Positions 1 to 5,691 of a stretch of DNA of 6,328 bases are shown here, piece by piece. This stretch comes from Gammaproteobacteria bacterium (GTDB taxonomy: Bacteria > Pseudomonadota > Gammaproteobacteria > Thiohalobacterales > Thiohalobacteraceae), in assembly GCA_016214925.1 (NCBI GenBank), contig JACRMO010000104.1:1-6328 (forward strand), in the 5' to 3' direction. The notes under the pieces are model-generated. The model saw only the letters and a program-made list of their open reading frames with translations. It did not search any database and had not been told where the DNA came from. Both the position numbers and the translations under genes were made by a program. Positions within the stretch are counted from its first letter, which is position 1, and every line of letters begins with the position of its first letter.

Positions 1-472
1 TGATGGTCGCGGGCAAGCGCGCGGGTTGTTCTGTTACCAGCATCAGCAAGGTGTTATCGGTGGGTTCTTCCAAGGTCTTGAGCAGACTGTTGGCTGCTTC
101 GACAGTCATACGCTCGGCGGGCGTCACAATGGCGATTTTGTAGCCACCCGCATGGCTCTTCAGTGCCAAAGCCCGGCACAGTTCGCGGATCTGGTCGATG
201 CCGATCTGAGTCTTGTCTTCAATGAAGGTAACGGTCAGGTAATCCGGATGGGTGCCGGCGCGCACTAGATGACAGGCCTCGCAGTTGCCGCACGCCGAGC
301 CGTCACCCGCGGGATGCTTGCACAGCAAGGAGCGGGCAAAGGCATCGGCGAAATCGCACTTGCCCACGCCGGCGGGGCCGGTGACCAGCAGAGCATGGGG
401 CAGGCGCCGCTGCGCCGCGCGGGCCCGCAACTGCGCCCATTCTGTGTCTTGCCAAGGATACGGTGATTTCAT
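1..472 (-). CDS. holB: DNA polymerase III delta' subunit, N-terminal part
   Basis: This gene encodes a subunit of the clamp loader that opens the beta clamp and places it on primed DNA at the fork (cytoplasmic). The window holds the first 157 codons; the rest lies off the left edge, and E. coli HolB is 334 aa. Visible are a P-loop-like GPAGVGKC at residues 32-39, a four-cysteine zinc module (C51, C61, C64, C67) as in the DnaX/HolB family, and the signature AERMTVEAANSLLKTLEEP at 119-137. The Walker B region reads IAIVTPAERM, without the acidic pair of an active ATPase, as expected for delta' rather than tau/gamma. The segment stops just before the expected SRC motif. ATG 472 is the only possible start, because an in-frame TAA lies four codons upstream. 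No strong ribosome-binding site precedes it; AAAGG sits about 20 nt away. The gene begins 25 bp after tmk on the same strand, so co-transcription or coupling with tmk is likely. Confidence 0.95.
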   Translation of the reverse strand, partial: MKSPYPWQDTEWAQLRARAAQRRLPHALLVTGPAGVGKCDFADAFARSLLCKHPAGDGSACGNCEACHLVRAGTHPDYLTVTFIEDKTQIGIDQIRELCRALALKSHAGGYKIAIVTPAERMTVEAANSLLKTLEEPTDNTLLMLVTEQPARLPATI

Positions 473-497
473 GATTTCAGTTGGTTAGAGAGCCTTT

Positions 498-1118
498 CTA
501 AGCCAGAATGGCTTGTAGCGCACGATCGATTTGACTCTGCACGTCGGCGAGCGACTGGCTGGCATCGATCACCCGATAACGTTCCGGTGCCGCCGCGGCG
601 CGTTCCAGATAGGCCAGACGGACCCGCTCGAAGAACGCGACCTCCTCTTGCTCGAAGCGATCCAGTGCGCCGCGCGCGCCAGCCCGGGACAGGACGATCT
701 CGACCGGCACATCCAACAGTAGCGTCAGGTCGGGACGCAGTTCACCCTGGACCATCCTTTCCAGTTCCTCGATGCGTTGCCGCGACAGGCCACGGCCACC
801 GCCTTGATAGGCATAGGTCGCGTCGGTAAAGCGGTCGCACAAAATCCATTCGCCGGCGTCGAGGGCCGGACGGATCACCCGTGCGAGGTGCTCAGCGCGG
901 GCGGCGAATACCAGCAGTAATTCGCAGTCTGGTGCCATGCCAGTGTTCGCGGGATCGAGCAACACGTTACGAATGCGTTCGGCGATCGGCGTGCCGCCGG
1001 GTTCGCGGGTCACACGGAGCGTTTTGCCGCTGCGTTCCACTGCGGCGCGGATGTAGTCCAGGTTGGTGGTCTTGCCGACCCCCTCGCCGCCTTCGAGAGT
1101 GATGAAGCGTCCGCGCAT
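498..1118 (-). CDS. tmk: Thymidylate kinase (dTMP kinase)
   Basis: The enzyme phosphorylates dTMP to dTDP with ATP, an essential step of dTTP synthesis in the cytoplasm. The 206-aa protein is close to the usual length (E. coli 213). It shows the P-loop GGEGVGKT at residues 10-17, the TREPGGTP motif at 37-44 that contacts dTMP, the CDRF motif at 94-97 followed by YAYQGGGRG (102-110), and a LID segment ARGALDRFEQEE. A basic LID with no basic residue inside the P-loop is the type II (E. coli-like) arrangement. The start is well fixed: an in-frame TGA lies five codons upstream of ATG 1118, no other start codon lies between, and a GGA sits about 7 nt before the ATG. It lies 102 bp after the ankyrin gene and 25 bp before holB, all on the same strand. 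The gap upstream has a short GC-rich hairpin (arms 1136-1140 and 1146-1150) without a T-run, so no clear terminator, and no convincing promoter was found there. Confidence 0.98.
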   Translation of the reverse strand: MRGRFITLEGGEGVGKTTNLDYIRAAVERSGKTLRVTREPGGTPIAERIRNVLLDPANTGMAPDCELLLVFAARAEHLARVIRPALDAGEWILCDRFTDATYAYQGGGRGLSRQRIEELERMVQGELRPDLTLLLDVPVEIVLSRAGARGALDRFEQEEVAFFERVRLAYLERAAAAPERYRVIDASQSLADVQSQIDRALQAILA

Positions 1119-1220
1119 GGTTTCCGTCGATAGTCACCGGCCGATCCGGTATCCGAGCGCCTAGTGTATCGGTCGGAGGCAAGGGACGCATCCTCTGGAT
1201 CGCGCATGTCGATCTTGCGA

Positions 1221-3074
1221 CTAATAACGCAAAGCATCCGGTAACCAGCCACCCCGATCCGTGGCTTGTTTGATTTCATCGGCCAGTTGCGTATGCCCCG
1301 CGCGCTGCGCCAATTCCACCGCCTGCTCACGGCGCTGATTGCGCAGGCCGACATCGGCGCCCGCGGCGATCAGGTGCTGTACGCATTCGCGCTGACCGTT
1401 TGTCGCCGCGAGCATCACGGCGGTGTTGCCAAGATTATTGCGGGCATTTACGTCCGCGCCGGCCTGTATCAGTTGTTCCAGAAGCGCCGTATGGCCGCGG
1501 TCGGCGGCCAGCATCAGCGGGGTGTTACCGGTGCGGGTGGCTGTATCGGTATGCGCGCCCGCCTTTAATAAATGCGTGACAACTTGCGCATGCCCGTGCC
1601 AGGCGGCGCGCGCCAGGGCGGTATAACCCTCTGCGTCCTGAGAATCCACCGCCGCGCCGCCGGCCAAGAGCAAGGCGACGTGCCGGTCATGACCCAGATC
1701 GGCGGCATACCAGAGCGGCGTGCGCCCGGTCTGGTCGGCGCGCTCGGTATCGGCGCGGGCTTTTAATAGGGCACCTACCAAATCTGCATCGTTGTCGCGC
1801 GCAGCCAGACTCAGCGGTGTCGTACCCGCGTTGTCGGCGCGATTCGGATCGGCGCCGATATCGAGCAACAAATGTGCAATGTCGGCATGCTGCGAACGCA
1901 GGGCCAAATGCAGCGGTGTCGCGCCGTCGTCGGCCGGATGATTGATGTCGGAGCGGTGCTTCAACAGCACGCGCGCGGCTTCGATGCGCCCCTGTTCGGC
2001 GGCGATGCTCAACGCCGTTTTATGTTCGGCTTGTTCGCTATCGATATCCGCGCCGTGCTCCAGTAACTGCTGAACGATTTGGGTATGTCCCTGCCAAGTG
2101 GCACGCATCAAGGCCGTATAGCCATCTTCATCATGTGCATTGACGGGAACGCCCTGTTGCAAGAGTCCGGCGACGATGTCGTTCTGACCGCGCCAGGCGG
2201 CGACCATCAGCAGACTCCAACCCCGATAGGGATCCTGTTTGAGTTGCGCCTGTCGCTCGGCCATGGTCTTGAGTTGCTGCGCGTTGAGGGTGGGATCGCT
2301 CGCCTGCGGGATGGTCTCGCGGGCACCGCGCGCGCGCAGGACGCTGACCAGCGCACTGCCCTTGCTGTTGGCCTTCGCTATATCCAGGGCCGAGCGTCCC
2401 TGACTGTTACGTTTGGCGATGTCGGCGCCGTGATCCAGAAGATTTTGCGCCAAGCCCGTGTCCGCGCGCGCGGCGGCGAGCATCAGCGCCGTCGTGCCGT
2501 TGCCGGTGCGCCCGTAACGATCCGCCGCATCGATGGCGGCACCGGCGGCGATCGCCTGTTGTAGTTGATGTACTTGTCCGCGCCGTGCCGCCGTGCGCAA
2601 TGCGCCGGCGGCATCGTCGGATTTCGGCGCAGCTGCGGTCGTGTGCGCACCGCTTAATTTACCGCGTGCAAGTTCATGGCCTTGTGCCGCGGCCGCGGTG
2701 AACCAACGTTGCGCGGCGGCGGGATCGGCGGCGACGCCCCAACCGTTCAGATACATATTGCCGAGATTGTATTGTGCCTTCGCATGTCCGCTGTTCGCGG
2801 CCTGCTGCAACAGGCGCACGGCCGCGACATGGTCCTTGGGTATGCCACGACCGGCGCGATACATGGATGCGAGTTCGTATTGCGCGTCAGCGCTGCCGTG
2901 GTCGGCATCCTCCCGCAGAAGTTTGGCCGCGCTGGCATAATCACGCACGCGAATGGCGGCATCGATCTCGGCTTTGCGATCGGCGCAGGCCGCGCCGCTG
3001 CCAAAGATACAGAACAGCACTAAGACCAGGATGAGCCTGCGTCGCTGGGCGCCGATAATTTCACGCCGTGCCAT
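1221..3074 (-). CDS. Exported Sel1- and ankyrin-repeat protein
   Basis: This 617-aa repeat protein probably acts as a protein-binding scaffold in the periplasm; no partner can be named. The N-terminus (MARREIIGAQRRR) is basic, followed by a hydrophobic core at 14-24 and an Ala-x-Ala site (A29-C30-A31, cut before D32), a Sec signal peptide. C30 lacks a Leu at -3, so a lipoprotein is less likely. Two clear 36-aa Sel1 (TPR-like) repeats cover 62-97 and 98-133. Ankyrin repeats follow: three looser ones at 154-251, a Gln/Lys-rich linker at 252-284, nine exact 33-residue repeats at 285-581 with TPLxxAA cores, and a partial cap at 582-605. There is no enzymatic domain. ATG 3074 was chosen over ATG 3152 because it directly precedes the signal peptide and has AAGTGGA about 8-9 nt upstream; the longer form would bury the signal behind 26 basic residues. 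It overlaps the flavoprotein gene end by 14 bp, implying translational coupling. Confidence 0.9.
   Translation of the reverse strand: MARREIIGAQRRRLILVLVLFCIFGSGAACADRKAEIDAAIRVRDYASAAKLLREDADHGSADAQYELASMYRAGRGIPKDHVAAVRLLQQAANSGHAKAQYNLGNMYLNGWGVAADPAAAQRWFTAAAAQGHELARGKLSGAHTTAAAPKSDDAAGALRTAARRGQVHQLQQAIAAGAAIDAADRYGRTGNGTTALMLAAARADTGLAQNLLDHGADIAKRNSQGRSALDIAKANSKGSALVSVLRARGARETIPQASDPTLNAQQLKTMAERQAQLKQDPYRGWSLLMVAAWRGQNDIVAGLLQQGVPVNAHDEDGYTALMRATWQGHTQIVQQLLEHGADIDSEQAEHKTALSIAAEQGRIEAARVLLKHRSDINHPADDGATPLHLALRSQHADIAHLLLDIGADPNRADNAGTTPLSLAARDNDADLVGALLKARADTERADQTGRTPLWYAADLGHDRHVALLLAGGAAVDSQDAEGYTALARAAWHGHAQVVTHLLKAGAHTDTATRTGNTPLMLAADRGHTALLEQLIQAGADVNARNNLGNTAVMLAATNGQRECVQHLIAAGADVGLRNQRREQAVELAQRAGHTQLADEIKQATDRGGWLPDALRY
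1332..2222 (-). repeat. Nine tandem ankyrin repeat units, 99-bp period
   Basis: Residues 285-581 of the repeat protein fall into nine consecutive units of exactly 33 codons with no insertion or deletion. Each begins near G-x-T-P/A-L and carries a second-helix LL followed by G/A-A-D at the turn. The units have diverged in DNA sequence, so this is an old protein-level array rather than a recent DNA duplication. Confidence 0.88.
2676..2891 (-). repeat. Two tandem Sel1-like repeat units, 108-bp period
   Basis: Residues 62-97 and 98-133 of the repeat protein are two 36-residue Sel1 units. Each starts A-x-AQY-x-L and has MY, then G-x-G, then AA-x-x-(W/L)-x-x-x-AA, and ends in GH. The preceding stretch (about 38-61, AAKLLREDADHG) looks like the second half of a further degenerate unit. 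Confidence 0.85.
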
Positions 3075-4383
3075 GTTTAGTGTCCACTTGTATGCCAATC
3101 GTCTGCAAAAACGGCGTGGGTAATACGCCGCCCGCCGAGACAATGACCGCATCGTTGTCCAATTCGATCATCTGTCCTTCGTGATCCAAAATCACGCGTT
3201 GTGGATGTATCTCCTTGACGTTGGATTTGAACAGCACGCGTAATTGGCCGGATTGTTCCGCTGCGGCGATACGGGTGCGATTCTTTTCCTTGGCCCGACC
3301 GAAGGCGTCGGCACGATAGGACAAGGTTACATGGGTATCCGCTTGTTCGGCGATGCTCGCGGCCGCTTCCAGCGCGCTGTCACCGCCGCCTACCACCAGC
3401 ACATGTTGACCGCGGTATTGTTCCGGATCGATCAGACGGTAGACCACCTTTGACAGCTCCTCGCCCGGCACATCGAGTTTGCGCGGTGTGCCGCGTCGGC
3501 CGATGGCGAGCAATACGGCGCGGGTGCGATAGCTGTCGCGGTTGGTTTTGACCAGCAGCATCCCATCGTGCTGCGTAATCGCATCGACCCGTTCCTGATA
3601 CTGGATTTTGAGTCCGGTGCGCTGCACGACCTCGTCCCAGAAGCTCAACAAGGCCTCTTTGGTCGTCTCGCTGAATTTTACTTTGCCGATGATCGGTAAG
3701 GTCGCGGGCGCGGTCATCACCAGCTTGCCGCGCGGGAAATGCGCGACCGTGCCGCCAAGGTTTTCCTGTTCGACGGTGACGAAACGCAGTTTGTGCTGCA
3801 AGGCGCCGAGCGAGGCCGACAGGCCGGCAGGACCGGCGCCGATGATCACGACATCGAGACATTCGCCCTGACCGATGCCGCGTAACTGCCTAATGGCCTC
3901 CAATGCCTGGCGGCCCTGCTCGATGGCATTGCGGATCAGACCCATGCCGCCGAGTTCGCCAGCGATGAAAATGCCCGGTACGTTGGTCTGAAAATCCGCA
4001 CCGACCAGTGGGATGTCCACCCCGCGTTTTTCGCTGCCGAATACCAGCGTGATCGCTTCCATAGGGCAGGCGGTCCGGCAGGCACCGTGACCGATGCAAT
4101 GTGTGGGATTGATGAGTACCGCTTTTTTGTTGATCAGGCCGAGAACATTGCCTTCCGGGCAGGCGCTGATGCAGGAGCCGCAACCGATACAGCGCGCCGG
4201 GTCCAGCAGTGGATGTAACGAAGCCGGCTCGGTCAGACCAGCATCACGGGTCTGTTCCAGGGCGGCCAGATTTTGCGTATACCGGCGGTGCTGCATGGCC
4301 CAATAGATCACCACAGTCAGCACAATGGGTATCAGGTATACGTATACCATCAAATTCTGCACAACGCCTGTCCTCGCCAACAT
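3061..4383 (-). CDS. Membrane-anchored 2[4Fe-4S]-ferredoxin/FAD NAD(P)H-type oxidoreductase
   Basis: The 440-aa protein probably passes electrons between NAD(P)H, FAD and Fe-S clusters at the inner face of the membrane. Order of parts: one transmembrane helix (about 12-30) followed by QHRR, placing the rest in the cytoplasm; a ferredoxin domain with cluster 1 cysteines C65, C68, C71, C75 and a second motif C96-x2-H99-x2-C102-x3-C106; the segment TNVPGIFIAGELGG (133-146); a FAD Rossmann motif GAGPAG (182-187); and a second Rossmann motif GGGDSA (332-337) with R357 after the next strand, which hints at NADPH. The order looks circularly permuted relative to thioredoxin reductase, and no CxxC is present in the pyridine-nucleotide domain, so disulfide reduction is unlikely. 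ATG 4383 has GGA 8 nt upstream; GTG 4413 (450 aa) and ATG 4350 (429 aa) are alternatives with poorer sites. It is divergent from the cytochrome genes and heads the leftward unit. Its physiological substrate is unknown. Confidence 0.9.
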   Translation of the reverse strand: MLARTGVVQNLMVYVYLIPIVLTVVIYWAMQHRRYTQNLAALEQTRDAGLTEPASLHPLLDPARCIGCGSCISACPEGNVLGLINKKAVLINPTHCIGHGACRTACPMEAITLVFGSEKRGVDIPLVGADFQTNVPGIFIAGELGGMGLIRNAIEQGRQALEAIRQLRGIGQGECLDVVIIGAGPAGLSASLGALQHKLRFVTVEQENLGGTVAHFPRGKLVMTAPATLPIIGKVKFSETTKEALLSFWDEVVQRTGLKIQYQERVDAITQHDGMLLVKTNRDSYRTRAVLLAIGRRGTPRKLDVPGEELSKVVYRLIDPEQYRGQHVLVVGGGDSALEAAASIAEQADTHVTLSYRADAFGRAKEKNRTRIAAAEQSGQLRVLFKSNVKEIHPQRVILDHEGQMIELDNDAVIVSAGGVLPTPFLQTIGIQVDTKHGTA

Positions 4384-4459
4384 CCCTGTTTTCCGAACAT
4401 CCGCTCTCTCCACGCGCCTGAACTTGGTCGTAATTCTCCGTGCTCACACACAGGAAAGT

Positions 4460-4475
4460 TGTGACAATGTACACA
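4460..4475. promoter_or_regulatory. CRP/Vfr-like palindromic operator
   Basis: TGTGACAATGTACACA matches the CRP consensus TGTGA-N6-TCACA at nine of ten specified bases. It covers the rightward -35 element and lies around or just after the predicted leftward start, a position where a bound protein would more likely repress the rightward promoter. A further TCACA half-site lies at 4444-4448. The regulator is not in the window. Confidence 0.4.
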
Positions 4476-4490
4476 GTATGGGATTATATT
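4461..4490 (+). promoter_or_regulatory. Putative sigma70 promoter for the cytochrome b/c unit
   Basis: GTGACA at 4461-4466 matches the -35 consensus at five of six bases, and TATATT at 4485-4490 matches the -10 at five of six, with an 18-bp spacer. The expected start near 4497 would give a leader of about 256 nt before the cytochrome b ATG. Prediction from sequence only. Confidence 0.5.
4483..4488 (-). promoter_or_regulatory. Putative -10 box for the leftward flavoprotein unit
   Basis: The minus strand reads TATAAT, a perfect -10, at 4488-4483. No good -35 lies 16-18 bp upstream, and there is no extended TG motif, so the promoter would need an activator. It overlaps the rightward -10 box almost completely, so the two promoters should compete for polymerase. 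Expected start near 4476, about 93 nt before ATG 4383. Confidence 0.4.
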
Positions 4491-4587
4491 CCCAATTAAG
4501 ATCCAATAACCCGGCGATAAACCCGGGACGTTTTGGGCCGCTCACCCCGCGACCCAGACGAAATAGTAGCCAAAGGAAACGGGCAGT

Positions 4588-4719
4588 ATGGAGACATTGC
4601 GCACAGAATCTGACGTATTTCCCCTTGCGGGGCAATATGTTATGTCTCCACCCTGGGCCGTCTGGCCGGCCTTGCCGTGTCTCTTGGCGGCACCGATCAC
4701 CTTTCCCTCCCGCTGGTGA
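4588..4719 (+). CDS. Possible 43-codon leader ORF upstream of cytochrome b
   Basis: An ATG at 4588 preceded by AAAGGA at a spacing of about 10 nt opens a 43-codon frame ending in TGA at 4717-4719, 33 bp before the cytochrome b ATG. The predicted peptide starts METLRTESDVFPLAG and has a Trp/Pro-rich, hydrophobic second half (three Trp in total, ending PSRW). No family is recognised. Its stop codon lies within one arm of the downstream hairpin. The codon pattern is only moderately like the neighbouring genes, so this may be chance; a leader peptide coupling translation to the cytochrome gene is the alternative. Confidence 0.25.
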   Translation: METLRTESDVFPLAGQYVMSPPWAVWPALPCLLAAPITFPSRW

Positions 4720-4732
4720 TAAACCTATCGGT
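4692..4732 (+). promoter_or_regulatory. Leader hairpin before the cytochrome b start
   Basis: ATCACC (4696-4701) can pair with GGTGAT (4715-4720) across a 13-nt loop, and ACCG (4692-4695) with CGGT (4729-4732). Alternatively ACCGAT (4692-4697) pairs with ATCGGT (4727-4732). The two forms share bases, so they could switch. There is no T-run, so it is not a terminator. It ends 20 nt before the ATG. Confidence 0.3.
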
Positions 4733-4752
4733 TCCCTGCTGAGATTCAGTCT

Positions 4753-5679
4753 ATGGAAGCTATCGCTACCTTCAACCCAGGTCGTACCCCCGCACCGGTC
4801 GCGGCTGCGCGGACGCAGGTCAGCGGGCTGATCGAACAGTACCAACCCCGCATTCTGCGGGTGGGTGTGTTGCTGTCCTACCTGACGGTATCGGCCCTGT
4901 TGTACCTGGGTTGGACCCAGCGCGGGAATCAACATCTGACGGCAGAATCGGGTTTGGGTTACGCCTTGGGGATTATTGGCGGCAGCATGATGCTGCTTCT
5001 GTTGCTGTATCCATTGCGCAAGAAGGCTCGCTTCATGCGCAACATCGGCCCGATCAAATTCTGGTTTCGTATGCATATGACGTTTGGTGTGGTGGGTCCA
5101 CTCGCCATTCTCTACCACTGCGATTTCCAGTTGGGTTCGCTCAACAGCAATGTTGCCCTGTTCTGCATGCTGACGGTCGCCGGCAGCGGTCTGATCGGAC
5201 GCTACCTGTATATGCGCATCCACAAGGGACTCTACGGCAGTAAGGCGAATATGGAAGAACTGCGGCGTGACGCGCAGACGCTCAAGCAGGAACTCGCCGA
5301 ACGCATCGCCTTCGCACCGCAATTATTGGAGCGGCTGGACGCCTTCGAAAAGCAGACTTTGTGCGAAGGCGCGCTGCTGCTGACGCGCATCACGCGCAAG
5401 CTCACGCTGGGATTCCGCTTGTGGCGTACCCGCGCGGCACGTCGATATATACGTGAGGAAATCCGCAGTCATGCCGGGACGCAGTCGTCAACCGAGTTGC
5501 GCGCGCTACGCCGTTCCCTGAACCGGCATGTGAACGCACGCCTGGAAAGTGTCCGCCAAGTCGCCGGATTCAGTTTCTACGAGAAGCTGTTTTCCGCCTG
5601 GCACGTCCTGCACTTTCCGTTGTTCCTGATGCTGGTGCTGTCGGGAATCGTGCATGTGTTCGCCGTGCATGTGTACTGA
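4753..5679 (+). CDS. Five-helix membrane protein, probable di-haem b-type cytochrome
   Basis: The 308-aa inner-membrane protein probably carries electrons across the membrane on two b haems. Predicted helices lie near residues 33-54, 67-88, 104-123, 133-153 and 283-305. Helix 3 has H108 and H122 and helix 5 has H287 and H301, each pair separated by exactly 13 residues, the spacing of ferric reductase/NADPH oxidase-type haem helices. Both helices run inside to outside, so H108/H287 would hold the inner haem and H122/H301 the outer. The family's usual C-terminal flavin domain is absent; the divergent flavoprotein could supply it. A basic loop of about 125 residues (156-280), partly coiled-coil-like, sits in the cytoplasm between helices 4 and 5. 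ATG 4753 is fixed by an in-frame TAA at 4720-4722 with no other start between; the ribosome-binding site is weak (GAG about 9 nt upstream). The cytochrome c gene follows after 12 bp. I do not recognise a named gene. Confidence 0.87.
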   Translation: MEAIATFNPGRTPAPVAAARTQVSGLIEQYQPRILRVGVLLSYLTVSALLYLGWTQRGNQHLTAESGLGYALGIIGGSMMLLLLLYPLRKKARFMRNIGPIKFWFRMHMTFGVVGPLAILYHCDFQLGSLNSNVALFCMLTVAGSGLIGRYLYMRIHKGLYGSKANMEELRRDAQTLKQELAERIAFAPQLLERLDAFEKQTLCEGALLLTRITRKLTLGFRLWRTRAARRYIREEIRSHAGTQSSTELRALRRSLNRHVNARLESVRQVAGFSFYEKLFSAWHVLHFPLFLMLVLSGIVHVFAVHVY

Positions 5680-5691
5680 GGGGGCGGATTC

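Larger units (their letters stand above)
4384..4752. other. Divergent intergenic control region
   Basis: About 370 bp separate the leftward flavoprotein gene from the rightward cytochrome b gene. The left part (4444-4530) holds overlapping divergent promoters, a CRP-like palindrome and a direct repeat. The right part (4530-4752) is a long rightward leader with a possible 43-codon ORF, a small GC hairpin (CCCC 4621-4624, GGGG 4629-4632) and a hairpin just before the cytochrome b start. No tRNA or recognisable riboswitch class was seen. Confidence 0.75.

Noticed and set aside
1136..1150. Hairpin ACCGG-N5-CCGGT upstream of tmk as a terminator
   Set aside because: Only five base pairs and no following T-run on either strand.
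1332..2222. 99-bp periodicity as a CRISPR or DNA satellite
   Set aside because: Units are diverged in DNA and conserved only as ankyrin codons; no identical repeats with unique spacers.
2079..2564. 161-codon plus-strand frame opposite the ankyrin gene
   Set aside because: Shadow of the ankyrin array, whose 33-residue period on the minus strand is unmistakable.
3075..3152. Longer start (ATG 3152) for the ankyrin protein
   Set aside because: Adds 26 mostly basic residues before a good signal peptide and would extend the overlap with the flavoprotein gene to 92 bp.
4325..4831. 168-codon open frame on the plus strand across the control region
   Set aside because: Runs antisense over the flavoprotein start, through the promoters and into the cytochrome b gene in another frame; composition is unlike a protein.
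4444..5322. 292-codon open frame on the minus strand
   Set aside because: It lies mostly antisense to the cytochrome b gene, whose helices and histidine spacing are clear; its translation shows no domain or membrane pattern and its end covers the promoter region.
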